The translations under genes were made by a program, and so were the position numbers. Below, piece by piece: positions 41,901 to 56,900 of a stretch of DNA of 64,000 nucleotides; position 1 is the first letter of the stretch; every line of letters starts with the position of its first letter. The stretch is from Undaria pinnatifida (Eukaryota > Sar > Phaeophyceae > Laminariales > Alariaceae): contig JABAKD010000017.1 of assembly GCA_012845835.1 (NCBI GenBank), positions 8,732,942-8,796,941 of the forward strand, read 5' to 3'. The notes below the pieces were generated by a model that had not been told where the DNA came from, did not search any database, and saw nothing but the letters and a program-made list of their open reading frames with translations.

Positions 41901-44900
41901 ATAGGACTCGACCCGTGAAAAAGGTACACGAAGCACGTAGTGGATGTGGGTGGGGTTTGGGTGCTGATCTGGTTCGCGCAGTTCCTGGCAACGCGAGCCA
42001 TTGTTTAATAGCCTGTTGTACATGCTGACGCTGGATGCCTTGGTGCTAACACTCTATGCCTTGGGGATGTGGATACCCTATTCACACCCTAATCATTAAA
42101 GTGTCTTCATTCTTTTGTCCCGGAAAGCATGATTCAGATGGTGCGAATGCACCAGTTGGCAACCAATCAATGCACATCGACGAGCGATTGCAATGTTGAA
42201 CCCAATACGCGATAAACGTGGCGGCTCTTCTTGGGGCGAGGGGGGTGGCAGATCACACCTGTGACCACGGCTTACCCATAAGGTCACTAAAGGCCAAACC
42301 TACGAGATACGATGGAAAATGATTCTGGCGATCAAATAAACATACAAAGACGGGCCACTTCTGGTGTCTCGACTGTAGAACAAGTCTGTGGTTTGCGGGG
42401 TACCTCCAATTTCACTACCGAGTATGCAAGAGCCACTCGCACAACTGGCTCTGTAACTCGCTCACATGCGGATCTAAACATTTTTTTATCGGAGCAGGGC
42501 AACAGCCTCTCCGCGACAACGATAAATGACACACATCGAATTTATAAGTGCTTCAAGATAGTAAAGAAACGGATTGTAGCCACTCCTGCTAGCCCTAGCC
42601 GCAATCTCTGTACCGTACCATCCATCCCCTACCTCTTCTGCCTTTTCCTTGACCAGGCTTTGATCGGTGGTGGAGTCCGATCGTTTTGCCTGGGCGATGG
42701 TGCGACACGCGTAGTGAAGAGCAGTCCACCCCCGCGCATCTTCCGCAGTGACCATAGAACCCTAAACAATCACCAGCGCAACCATTTACGTACAGGGGAT
42801 ACATGGTACGTATAGGAGACGTTTTGGACGTATACATGCGGTGATATCGTCTCCGGCAGATGATCTGTACTCTTGCCGAAATACCAAAGCAGGGTGATGG
42901 AGTTCGACGTATGTATTGGAGGAGCTTTGACAGTATTCAAATGCACACCCCCGGCGGATGGACTACACTTTTTCACTCCACTGCAAACCGTCAGACGTAA
43001 TCGCGCTTGGTGCTACTCATTGTACCGCACGCGGAGTCTACTTCTACGCCGCTGCTGCTAGAGTGCTGCCGTCTTGCATGCGCGATCCAAGTGACGAATA
43101 TCAACTTCCATCCATGTAATGAACGATCGATGACGTTCCAGCTTTCCGGGCTCGCACGCCTCGAATTCCTCTATCGATAATTACCTCCCGGTTATGAATA
43201 CCCCGTGGAGTGAAAACAATGCAGATCATCCACGGAAGACGTTTACCTCGATTCATTCAAGTACACACGGCAAAAAAAATCCAGTACGTACCACACATCT
43301 GCGCACGTTGAATCGAGGAATACTCGTTTGATTTTCCTTCCTACATGTCCCGGCACATGCGAAATCCAAACAACTCCACAAGAAATAAGAACGCAGCCCT
43401 TACAACTCAGCAGACACCTCGGACGGATAAATCCACTTGCTAACCCCATACATAGCGCCCGGCCCAATGACGAGTGCAACGTTGACACGCCTTCAGTACG
43501 AACCTACAAGCCGCACGGATATCACTATGATGTGCGCGCATTGTGTCGTACTACTCCTTGTATTGTAGTTCAGGCACCCCCCCGTTACCCGAGCAATCCC
43601 AGCTGCTTCTTGTGGCTGATGTTCCAATAAACCTTTTGTTAGGGAGTAGTTCCTTGCCATGTCGCCAAAGAGCGAAACAATCACCCATACAGCGGACCAT
43701 TCATCCTGCAGCAGCAAGGCGATTTGTCGGCACGCTACCTATGCCAGCTGTCTTCGGCAATCCCGGAAGAACGCAAAAAAAACTAGTGTCACCTCGGCAC
43801 ACGGAAAACTATCGCCTTCGCTTACGGTAATGAAGCGCCGCGGAGAAATAAGCGATGGAGCCATGCGTAGTAAGCAACCCGCGCATGCTACGTTGCACCA
43901 TGGTGTAGAATAATCTACCCCGCCGGCAGCTAAACACATTGTCCCATCTGTGAAATCCATCGACTCTTCACTCCGGCTAAAATCGACGAAACCGGGATCG
44001 AGACTAGTGCTCGAGGGAAGCCGGAGGGATTAGAAGCACCTTCGGCTGCCGGATCGTAGAAAGCGGTGGTTTCCGCACCAAACCCCTGCCGACAGCTACA
44101 GCTAGGCGCGCCTGATGTTCGTTGAGAAGCGCGCTGGGTACATTAAAATGCAAGTTTAAGCAGACGAAGTTGTCGCGTCAGCCAGATCTTCCAGCGCCTG
44201 CAACATTCCGCTATCGTGACGGCACTCTTAATTCAATCCTAATAACACCCGTAACGACCCCTCTTATCGAAAATGTCCCCGCACCTGGTTCTCTTTAAGA
44301 AGAACGCTGAGTATCTTGATGCGCAAGTTTAGGCTGGCGATGTGGATGGGCGTCACTAATTCGTCGTTCCTCGACCCTATGCAAATACGGGAGGCGGTTG
44401 CACGAAAGATCATATGAAAAAGGCTCCAGCCCGTACGTTTAGACTAAGGCTTTGTGACTATTGCCAGTGTAAAAGGAGTTTTCAGGTCGATTTCTTGCGC
44501 ACCACGCTTCTATTAGAAGCATGGTAAGAATGTTGAAGCGCACGCTAAGACTGACGATGTGGATTGCGGCGACTAGGTTGTCGTTCTTAGATACTGACGT
44601 GGTTCAAAACGGCCAAGGGGAAGGAGCAACCACAAAATTGGTGGGAATGTTTTATTGTGCGACGATACTCATACTTTGCCACAGTCTATCCATATGCCGG
44701 ATACAGCTTTCATAACGTCAGTCATCACACCTGTTTTTTTTATTGCGTCTACCTAGTCTAATATTCAAGATAGTGTCAAGCCAGCTGCGGCTGGTACAAA
44801 ATGCACACTAGGACGCGGTTTCCTTGAAGTATTTTAACACATCGATATTCGTTGGCGTGTTTAAGCTGTTCACTGCGATGGGGGTTGGGATGACTGATTC

Positions 44901-47900
44901 CTCGTTGCTAGACCTTGTCACGTTGAAAGAGTCATGATCGAGAAGATTTCACGAAACATTGGATCGGTTTGTCTAATGTGGCGGTATACAAAGGTTGACG
45001 TCAGGGGGAGCATCCCCATCTTCACTGCCTCCGAGTTGCGGCCACTCGCGTAAGTGGCTGGATGCCCTTCGATCGAACGACGGACTTCACCGCGCTTTTG
45101 CTGGCGTAGAGTACCGGTTGTGTGATTCTGCATATCGCGAAACCGAATCACCCTAACGTCCGCTCGGGTGGTGTCCTCTGCCTCTGAGCCGCTGAACAAA
45201 GCGACCAAATGCGACCTACCGTAGCCTTAATCGTTCGATGGGATATGCCTTCGTCACTATGTAGGGGGTTGGAGTAAATACCAAGAGTACCGCTGGCGCA
45301 GTATTTTGACACTACCATGATTTTAAATACATGGTGAGTGATATTGGGAAACGTTTCCAAACTATGGTGTTCTTCGCTGTTTGACGCGTTGTCAATGAGA
45401 CGGTAGCCGTGAAACAACCAAAATACTGAGATGGTAGATGCGGACTTAGTTGGAATATACCGCACTCGACCAACAAACGTACAGGATATGAAAAAAAAAT
45501 TGACTTGGTTGATGATTCCGCTGTGTTGTGCTGCAGCCTACAATAGATGAACGCATAGTTGGAATATGTATTACGCGTGTTATTGGAGAGGTGAGTTCAG
45601 ACTGCCGTTGCTTTGGCCGTGTCGGGTTGGCGAGTTTAACCCCCTTAAGGTTGGTGCAAAGGGTCTGTGTTCACCTGAGTTAGCGTTGTACTGGATCAGG
45701 GTTTTGACCGTGTGCACGTGGCCATACTGGCAGGCGATGTGAAGTGGTGAATTGCCCATTGCGTCGCGGATATTGACCTGGCAGTCATTCATCAGTCGGG
45801 AGCCATCAGTGGAACCTACCGGAACTTGTGCTGGGCTGATTAAGAGATATATTATTTATTCTACATGGCCATGACGTGGTTCTGAGGTATTGCCAGTAAA
45901 GGCCCTCTGCAATGTGTACGGTAATGATATAGACCTTGCGCTGGCCATGGTCAAGCGCCAGACGCACATCGTTGTTCGCTATAGAGCAAAGCGTGTGTGC
46001 ACAACAAATAGACGAATGCAACATTTGAGGTAACAACATCCTTTTTTATGTTCCCCTAAGGATCGCTACATCACACACAGAAACCGACGGCGATGAGTAC
46101 TGCACCCTACAGCCCGATACACAAGCACATAGGCTAGATGTTTAACTGTTAATATTTTTGTCAGATGCACGTCAGATGCAACGTTTATGGTCAGATCTTC
46201 AGGTACGAAGTCTCGTCCGTGAGAAACCTGGGCCAAAAACTTGGAACACATACCGTAGCATGGCTTTTTTTCTTGGGGAAGATGCACATTGTAGCTCTTT
46301 GTACGGTAACCGCCACGGGCACACGCACACGGCTGCTATAAGGTGGGTGGGGGGCGTCCATTGCGCTCTACAGTCGCTCCAACTGTACATTGGTATGCAT
46401 TACCTGTGCTTTCGCCGCCAGTAAGGCTTGTACTACTGTGTGTCTTTCCTCCATATCTGCGACTGCGTGATGCAACGCGGCTTTGCCTGTGTAGTCGCGC
46501 TGGTCCAGCATTGCCTGCACCACAAGGAAATTTGAGGGAAACATCGTTACGTCAACGTGTGTTGGTCGACACAGTTTACAACGCGATACAGGTGGAACCC
46601 TGATGCCAAGTAGGGAGTCATTTCACACTGAGGGTGCAGTAACAGATTTTAAGAGTTTTCTGGGGTCCAAATAGGAGGAACCAAATAGCTCACCCGAAAC
46701 TCGACTTCGAAGAAATTTGTTCGCGGAACCCAACCAACCTCTCTATGCACTAGTCCGACAATTACACTCGATGATGTAACGTACGAACCAAAACAATCCC
46801 ACACATGAGGAGCTCAACCGTTCAACCAACCAGAACGTCAGAACGTCGGAACCGTTTGACCCGAACAGTGTAACCTCTACCGTGCAATGACTCTACGTCC
46901 GTACACGCCAATCGTACCCGCTGTCATTAGGCGCAAACGTTCTGGTCCGAGGTAATTTCGCTCGTGCAGTCGCGTCGCTGACTATTGCAGTAGAAATCTG
47001 AAGATATCCAGTAATAAATTGAAAGGATGCGCGTATGTAAACGATTCCTGTTGCGGCATGCATCGTTGACAATCATTTCACCGAGAACTCAGTGTACTTC
47101 AATATATTTTCCGGCCGTGGTGTGCCAGCTCAATGCTCTCAGGGCGAAAGATAAATGTGAACAATAATCGCATATATAAACTCAGATAACGAGCCCAACG
47201 CTGTCACACCGAAAGAAATCCCACAACAGCATGTGTGTACCTGAAGATCAGAGACAGCTTCAGGGACGCCGCTTCCCTCACCCATTCCCGCATCCTCCCC
47301 GCCACCCCGGTTCCCGGATGAAGAACGCCCCCACCGCTTCGAATTATTTCTTTCGTTTAGCCGGCTTCTCACTAGCGCGCTGTGGTGTGCCAGGATAAGG
47401 TCGGTGATGCCGTCGTGCTTTCTGATGACGCTGTGTAAGAGGGCTGTTCTTCCCTGGGTGTCTGTGATAGCTATGTCCACTCTCTCAGCGAGAAGCCTTC
47501 CGACAAGTGTCTGCGAGACACATAATAGAGAACAATATTTCAGCTGAAGTCCACGAATTTCCGTGTGGCTAGGCAATTCAGCGGGAATATTGCTGAGGCT
47601 ACACAATTGTCTCCTGACATACCGTTGAGTGCCTGTGTGGATAATATGTACGAAATGCCCAGGCCCGTGTTAGTGGCGCGTGGAATTCGTAACTCAGACT
47701 TACATAGGGCAGTTGTTGACTGTCCAGTTCAGCGCACAATGGCTTAGGCCCATAGATGGCAGAGCTAGGTTTCAGACGACGCTTTCACGGAAATACTGAT
47801 GAGATCATACATAAAGTGAGCATTAGCAATACTCACCCGCGAGGCTCAGGCCAAGACGCTCAACCCAACCCATTTACGAGGCGTTTCTGGGTCCTGTCCG

Positions 47901-50900
47901 CTCTGGAAGGGAAACCTGTTCGATCCCTCCGCCTTGGTCCGATATAGATATGGCCGCGCGGCCACTACAATACATTCTGCTCTGTCTCTAATGATATATA
48001 GCATGTTGTAGGAACACAGCCGTATGGAGGCCTAATACTTTCAATAGGCAGTATCCCACTCAGCTAATTTTGCGTTGCTGTTAGCTGAATGAAATGCGTC
48101 TTGCTGGATAGTTTAACCAACCAGGCCAGTACCTCAACCTGCTGAAGTTTTCATCAAGAACCCCGACTTGCTTACGCCCGCCTTGGTCTTGCTCGCCTCC
48201 TCACGAGGTCTGCTCCGAACATGAAAGAAGGGGGTCAGGCGCCACGGTTCGCTCCTGGCGCCCATTCTAACCCCACACAGTAAACCTCTACATAGACGTG
48301 CCCAAGTATCTCTTACGGACAATCAACCAGGATTCGCCGGTTACTGCATCTACGCAGACCGTCATATAGTGTACTGGAATACCGAAGCACCTCATCGTTG
48401 TCCAAGACGGCAGTCATCAAGCTGGTTCGTCCGTCGCGTGGGTCTTGAGTATTAGCTGTATCGCACAGGTCCAGAACGAATAAGTGGCTCACTCCCGTGG
48501 AGTCCTTCCAGGGGAAGCAAGAGTGGCCGGGGACGTTGGGGTGTTTTCTGGAATTCGAGAGGTTGCTCTAATCTCAGTGGAATATGTATTTCCCGCCTGT
48601 TGTGGCAGTGTCATCTTGTACAAGGTTTTCAGTCAGGATATTCAACATCGTGTAACTCATACGACAGCCTGGTTTGTGGCCGGTGTTCCCAAACAACCTA
48701 CTTCGTAGTAGATGTGCTCCACCTTGGGCAGACAGAGGAGACCGGAAGCCCTTACAGGGACATTCGTAGAAGTATTTCAGGGTGGCTAGCTTGCCATCGA
48801 AAACATTGTGTGTTAGCAGTGTAAAAAATATCCGAAACAAAAACGTTGCTCAATCTCCCGGAGTCCTTTCAGCGGAGCTAAGGGTGAGGGCGTCGGTAAG
48901 ATGATATAACACCTCGGCAGGACGTAGTGCCCTCAACGGGAGAAAATAATCCGGTTAGTTGCTTGGAGCTGTTGTAGAACTTTCGCGGCTGTATATTTCA
49001 TTAAGGCTACTCAATATAATTTGATTCCCAAATCCGCCTGATTTCATGCCCATTTCTTACAAACCACCAGCGTCTGTAGTAGATTTCCTGGAACAAAAAC
49101 GTGAACAGTCTGAAGTGCTTTCGTGCGTATGAGCATTAAGGACACGCACGGGGACCGATACTACGCACCTCCATCTTCCATCCGAGCAACTCGCCAAACA
49201 ATTCGAGGACCGGCCTACCTAGCTAAACCATAGCCAAACACTTCAATGGCGTACTCGTATAAAACGGGGCCGGCATTCAAGCGCGGGGGGGCATGGGCCA
49301 CTGACATACAAGCCCCGAACCCATCGATATTTACCGTATTCTTCATTCGGGCAGGGCCCGACCTCAACTCCTCATCTTTGGGCAACATCTATTGAAAGAT
49401 GCGTAACACGAAACAAGCAAAAGACCCACCTGGATCACCGCTAGTGTAGTCGAAATGTAACCCTCGGGATCGGGGCTTTCTCGCTCTGTTAGACTCGCAG
49501 TCATCTCGAGGGTCACCTAGAAGTCAATATCAGGCACAGCATTTGTTGATTAACCCCTTCTGAACAACGAGTCGCCAGGCAAGCGACACCAATAATGCCT
49601 TTTAATAAATGTTTGTCAAGAAAATCTGTCCAGATTCGAAACGCCTTTGGAACGATGTTCGTCTACTCCACGCGTAACAACTGAGGATAATATGTAGGGC
49701 TCTTTGTGGTTGTCTTTCACGTAGGTCTACGATACTGGCGTCCCGGTACGACACGCCACGCTCGCCAGTATGCGCCTGGGATATGTCATTCATGATAGAC
49801 TGGAGTCGCCTGCGTAACCTAACGCAGTGGTTGACAAATATACACCTGCGAAGAAAGTGCGCAAGAGCGTGTTGTGAAAACGTTCGAGCTCCTACGTCGG
49901 CGTGTAACGCGTTAGGGGACCGCCGGGTGACGGGACCGTCAAAGTGGTTTTGAGCAGCGGGGCCGCCGAGGGGGGGAACCGCCAATGCGTTTTGGGCAGC
50001 GGGACCGCCGAGCGAGGGGGTCGCGAACGGATTTGGGGCAACGGGGCCACCGAGCGAGGGGACTGTCGAGAGATTTGGGGCAGCCTGGCCGTCGACGGAG
50101 GGGACCGCCGAGGGATTATGGGCAGCGGGACCGCCGAGTGAGGAGATCACCATCATGTTTGGGCGACGGAAACACCGAGTTAAGATATATGAAGGCAGCC
50201 GAACACATGTATACTAGGAACCACTTTAACTGGTTATGGAGCAATGGAGAAAATACACAGGAGGAGTGTTTGATATAATGTGACGTTGGTTTGTGAACCT
50301 CATATATTATAATACTGAGACATCAGTACGACATTTTGTTGTCGATATCTGACCCGAAGTTATTCTACAACGTTAAGATCGCCTGCGTTATTTTACTATA
50401 TATCACAAGAATTTCGTAAATCCCGTCGAAAACACGGTGCCGTGTGGTTTCTACACTAAAAAGAACAACAACAGTCGTATTTGTGTGTCTTCTCGAAAAC
50501 TTTATTCCATCCTCAATGCCAAAAGCACGATATCCGGCTCGAATTTGTCCTGAAACGTGCAGATTCCCTCTATTTTCAAACTATCAGGTACATTACACGA
50601 GAAGTACGTAAATCGCGCCGAAAACACGATGCCATGCGAATTCCACACTACCATAATCAAAAGACCTACTGGTATGTAGTTTTGTTTGGTTTCACACGTT
50701 GAAACGCATCATTCATGCCGAAATCACGATATCCGGCCCGATTTTCAGAAAAACGTCCAGATTCCCTCTTATTCGGCTCGAACGTATACAAAAACGAACA
50801 TATTCTTTCAGTAGACACGCCTGGGTCAAGCAGGGTCTATTGGCGAGATATTGCCCCTCCTGTGCCTAAGGGGGGCGAACCTATTGGCCAGAGATTGTCC

Positions 50901-53900
50901 CCCCTTTTCCCAAGGGGGGCTGGTCTGCACCATTCACGTGTTAGAAGGAGATAGATATGTCGTTGTGAATTATCCATACCACAAGAACTGATATCCCCGG
51001 GTCCCCATTCAACTTCCATTAGGACGAATGGAAACCCCTGCACCACAATATCCATTCCACTCGCTTATCGGATCCTCAGCGCAATTGAGGTCAGCTATCA
51101 TCAGTTATCAACACTCATGACCACTCTCCGGTGCGCTACTGTCCACAATGCCGTTAAAAGCTAGTTGCTACTGGAAGTAGTTCATACACAAGCTTTGATC
51201 GAAATTGGGCATCAGCTACATGATGGAATAAAAAAAAACATACATATCGTTTGTGATTGATAGACGACCACATACATCAATAATACCATACCCAATGATT
51301 ACGGTTTCCGTTTGTTTGTTGACACATGCAGTCAACTTGACATGCCAGGTACAATAAACCGATCAATTGCCCCACGACTACGAGTCATGAACATTACAAT
51401 GCGTCACAGAAAATTGAATTACGAACACCAAACACATATTATAATGAATTCGCCAAAACCAGTGTCAACACTAGTCTATATGAGCAACGGTCGTTTTCCG
51501 CAAGAAGTACCTCAAAAGTAAATATCTTCGTTTTATACGGCACAAGCTTACTACACGCTAAAACAATATTTGTATCAAAACAACATACATATAACTAGCG
51601 AAGAAATGCTATCAAGACATTCCCAGACGACCTTCGCTCAAATCGCGCAAAAACACACAAATAACTCACAGCGTAATGTCACATTGCTGCTTCCGCTTCG
51701 TCCGTCTATGCAATTCATTGACGTCACACGGCGCAGCACGCATTCAGCAGGGCTGGCTCCTTAAAATACACAAGCCAGCAGCGATGCATTAGGGCACTCA
51801 TTGATTGTACTACAAGACACCAAGACAGTCGTCGCATGCACCAAAACACAGATAACACAAACAGTTCTATAGAAATGACCAATGCAAAAATATACGGAAG
51901 ACACAATATCTACTCGTACAAACAACAAGCACATGTATACCGCTCTATAACAAACTTGAACATCGGGTTATGTTGCTTGTCGGTTGGCCCCTAAGCTGTG
52001 TCCTTCAACTGAAAACGTTCCTCAATTCTTCAATAGGAATGCATCGGAATATGCACAGCGAGAAGGTCTCACACTGGTCCTACCTGGTATTTTTTTATCA
52101 AAACCAACACAAGTTTTCGCAAGAAAACACGCTAATCCGTCAAAAGTAATCAACGAATTGTTGGGATTTTTTCACCCGGCGCAGAGCACACTCCGTACAT
52201 CCATGTACCCGAACTCAATGCGTGTGGAAAAGCTCTCACTACAACGCGCGCGCGGCAGTATAGGTTTTGCATCCCTTTTACGGATGTGCGACGAAACCAC
52301 ACGCGCTCGCTTCAATCCGTTGGTGAAAACGCCATGCTAATTGCACATGTATGTGTATAATCGAACGCAAATTACGGTTTCATACGGATTGGAACACGAA
52401 CTCCTTCACGCTGACTCGTCCATATGCACGACGGGAAGCAAGTACCAGGTTCTTGCGGCAATACGTGGATATCTTTGTTCTCGTGCAGAGGCCGTCGTCA
52501 TACACACACGCATTTTGAAACCCCCATTTTCAATAAACCTTCAGCAGCTACGACGAGATTCTCTCTCTGTACAGAGGCATGCAGCACGTACTCGCAGCAT
52601 AGTGCAATATTTTTCCTCGAGAAGATTTTTTTGCTACACATAAACACTCCAACCGGATTGACACCAGTCGCAAAACACGCGTTGCAATAATGCGCATACT
52701 GCTGTTTTATATTCGGGCCGGATATCGTGTATTCGGCATGGATGATGAATTTCAACGTTTGAAACCACACACAAATACGACTTATTTTTTTTTTAGTAGA
52801 GAATCCTCATGGAATCAATCGTGTCTTTGGCGGAATGTACGTATTTCTTGTGTATTAACTGGTACAACATACTTTTAGAGGGAATCTATGTGTACGTTTT
52901 AGTCTGAAATCAAGCCCAATGTAAGGGAATAGACTATGTACCCATTAGTATCTATTCGAGGGAATGTGTACGTTTTGAAAAAAATCGGGCCGGGTATCGT
53001 GTTTCCGGCATGGATGATTAATGTCAAAGCTTGAAACCACACAAAAGTACGACTTTTGTTCTTTCCGTGTAGAATCCGGATAACATCGTGTTCCTGGCGG
53101 GATCAACGTATTCTTGTGTGATGTAGTTTAAAAATAGAGTGAATCTGCACGTTTCCAGATAAATTCAAGCTGGATATCATGCTTTTGGTATTGATGATGA
53201 TGATGGATTTTACGTTCGAGAAGACGCACAGATTCGACCTTGTTCATTTTAATGTAAGAACCACATGACACCGTGTTTTCATCGGGATTTACGTATGTCT
53301 TGTGAAATACAGTGGAATAACATAATAAGCAATCAAGTACCTCTTAGTCCGAATACGGGCCGGATATCGAGGACAAACTATCGCACTGATGTCTCAATAT
53401 TTCATTATATGAGGTTCGCAAACCAACGTCACTTTTTATCAAACACTCCTCCTGTCTGATTTTCCCATGGCGCAATAATAGTTAGTCAAGGTGAAGGGTA
53501 TTATACGTGTATCCGGCTGACTCGTACTATCTCCAGTCTCTTGACTCGGTGTTTTCGATGCCCCAACATGATGGTGATCCTGTCGCTTGGCGGTTCCGCT
53601 GCCCAAAATCTCTCGGCAATCCCCCACCTCGGCGGTCCCGCTGCTCGAACCCCTTGGCGGTCCCCTCGTTCGGCGGTCCCGCTGCCCAAAACACCTTGGA
53701 GGCCCCCACCCTCGGCGGTCCCAATGCCCCAAACCTCCATGACGATCCCGTCACCCGGAGGTCCCCTAACGCACTACAGGCGCGTCGCGTAGCAGCAATC
53801 CAACTCTCCTGATCAGGCGTCCGCCACGTTTGCCATGAGCGCTACTTGCAACATCTCCGTTGAGCACTTATATTGAAGCTTTGCGTGCTCTTCACTCCAC

Positions 53901-56900
53901 AACCGGATACAATTTGGCTCGTGATGTACGAAGCGTCTTGTACAGGCGAGACGTAAACACGGCGGCACCAATGGATTTCGTCCAACGGTTACAGCCGGCG
54001 CGTTTGTCATGAGTGTCGCTCGTGTGAATCCTGTTGCGCGATTTATTCGAAGCTACATGTGTTTTTCATATAATTGACTCAACAGGATAATACCTGGCGC
54101 ATACTTTAAACACTCTATGTTACCTGATAAGTACTTCTTCTAGACGACGACGTGCCGTGTTGATTACCTTCGAGTGAAACGCGTGGGTAAGAGCCTTGAG
54201 AGAGGGGCTCCTTCTCATTGAAGAATAGACGCCTTATTTACTCGTCACTATATACGAAATATGGGGTCGAAAGAATCTTACGACGAGCTACTGACCTTCT
54301 TGTAGGGGCGGGAAGTCATTAAGACCGCACCGATAGAGTTTCGTCCAACACCCACCGCCGCCACGTCTGTCATAAGGGCCACCCGTAAGTCGCGGTTCCT
54401 GGGTTGACACAGCACCCTCCGCGCCTCCGAGACAAGAGCTTGCTGGTGAAAGCTGCTCTGGTAGATCTGCGCTAGGAAGAAAATGCGGGTTGTGTGTTGT
54501 GACGAAATGCTCTTGGTCGGTGTAGGGTTGGATTGAACCAGTTTTGTGTGCATACATATTGAGTGGTGACAACGTTTGCTGGATAAGTTGGAAAAAACCC
54601 CTCCTGGAACGGGAGACACGTGCTTGGCCGTGAAACTTGCTATGGTAGACCTGGAAGTATGTCAAGCGTGCCTGCAGACGCAAAGTGAATATCTAGGATT
54701 TAAATTGGGAATATTTGCGGTGCGCACGTGGCGTTTTAAGCGGGTGTTACATTTGCTAGCTGGTTTAGGTCAGAACCCTTCTCGCCTTTGAGCCCAAGGC
54801 TTGCTAATGAAAAATAGCTTAGTAGATCTGGAATTGGGTGGACAAGTGCCAAGTGGATTTGTATGGCAGCTGCTTTGGTAAAATTGGGCCTAATTAACAT
54901 TTGTAGGAGATGCACCCGTAGCGTACTTCGTGGTCATCACATTAGATGGCTGGGCAGAGGCAGAGCCCTTCTCGCCTCGTAAAATATTGCGTAGGGTTAG
55001 GGTTGGATGGAAGCATGTTTGGGGCACAAGGCTGGAGTATTCAGTGCGTTTTTGGTTTATTGTTGCCTTCCGCCGATATGCAGCATAAGGTTTCAACGTC
55101 GATCGCACCTGCTGGCTGAGATAGTCACCACAGCACAATTTAGCGGGTGAGTAAAAGGACGTCCGTGCCCTCATTGTTTCGGTATATTCGACAATTTCTC
55201 AATCATAGTGCACCCTTTCGAAACAGGCTACGGCTTGACTCAAGGGCTAAACGTGCCGTTACTGGGCGAACCTGAACTTTATGAAGGGCCTCAATTGAGG
55301 GCCTATATACGTAACACGCCCTGACCTAAAAATCTAAACAAAAATAGCAATCAGAATAGAATGCTCTGAGCGTATGGCCATTACTAGTGTAAAACTACAC
55401 ATTATATCCCAACCGCATGGGGTAGATCTTCGGTTTAGACGCTCCGTCGGGATAGCCACTTCGGCAAAAGTTACCGCCCCTATCGTTGCACGCATGATTT
55501 GCTTGCTACAACTCACGGGCTCTGACCAGTGACCCTTTTCATCCAACCGCCTTTTGCTGCACTTGGTGTTCTGGAGACTACATATGGGAAGCCCCACCTC
55601 GTTTTCGGCCTTTGCTAGCACGCCAGGAATCTTAAATCGCTGTCGCGTATGGGCTGTCTCTAGATGGCATAGTAAAATTGCACCACGCACGGTTACCACA
55701 ACACGGAGAAAACATATATATCTATACTCGGGTTCTCTACTGCTACTGTAGAGTTCTAGCCAAAGGTAATTGGGATTAGCGCGACGGGCTTCAGTTTAAT
55801 CTAGGTGTCGCTGACAACCGCACCTCCAACACATCTCCCCCAGCTTCATCAACAATTCCTCCAAGCAGCTTAAGCCCTGGAGAGGCGTTAGTCTTGTCGC
55901 CCTCGGTTTCGGCCGCCATATCCGTTCTAGCATCAACCGTTCCCAACGGGGCTATCCGAGCGCCACCACGATTCTGCGTGACACCGGAGGTAACATGACC
56001 CCTCGAACCGGAGGTTCGAAACACGCGGTCGGCCGACGCCCTATTTCTCCCGCCGTCGTCGTGCTCAGCGATGGTGCGGTTTATCGCGGTGCCGTTTGAT
56101 ATGGGGGTCGGGTAGGTGGTCTGAAGAACCTGCCTATGTGATGCTTGGTTTCCGTCTTGATTGTGAAGATCGTCTGAGTGCAGGCCACCTCTCGTGGTGG
56201 CAATTATCTTTGACGCCGGTGTTTTGTTGAATGCGCTTGAAGTTGTAGCACCCACGCCGCATTGACGCACGAGCCGAAGCGTGAGGACGGAACCGAACCT
56301 ATCGGTAGCCTCCACCATGTTGCTGGTCGCTGTGGATATTCAAAGGGTATGGGTCGGGAACCCATCTAAGCAGGGAGGATACGTGATGCATGCGGCACTG
56401 CCCATAGAGAACATTGTACAGCGCTCTTGGTATCGTTGCAGGACAAAGCATCACACGGCAACACAAGCGCGTATGCATGGCTTTAGTTTTAGTGTGGTGC
56501 AGCGTGAACGAACCGCGCGAAAAACGCATGTTGATACACCCGAAGCGACGCTTGCTACAACAGGGTTAACAGTTCTGGCCAGCATTTGTTTGGATGACGG
56601 GGCTCCTCAACCATGAAACGAATATCTACCGTTGGGATAGCGTGTTTTTGTTCCACAATTATCATTTGAAAACGTAGGTCATAGAACTCTTAGAGAGATT
56701 AAACTTCAAGTATGCCGCAAAGTCAGTATTGGGTACAGTATGATGTAGTATGACGCAGGTGAGGGACCTCGGCCGCGGAAAACGTTTGGCAAAGCTCTAT
56801 GGTAACACGCGTCAAACGATTCTACGGCAGGAATCGTACCCATTCCAGCAGACCAGTTAGTCTCCGCCACCACGATGCCCTCCGCGTTGCGATGGTTTTG

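Noticed and set aside
45778-45815. Longer start for exon 10 using an upstream acceptor
   Set aside because: The entry phase would not match exon 9, and the extra residues would break the ankyrin repeat length.
49602-50156. Minus-strand frame of 184 codons with a Gly-Gly-Pro-Ala-Ala repeat
   Set aside because: The repeat is the minisatellite arm of the long-TIR element; the inverted arm gives the mirror frame on the plus strand.
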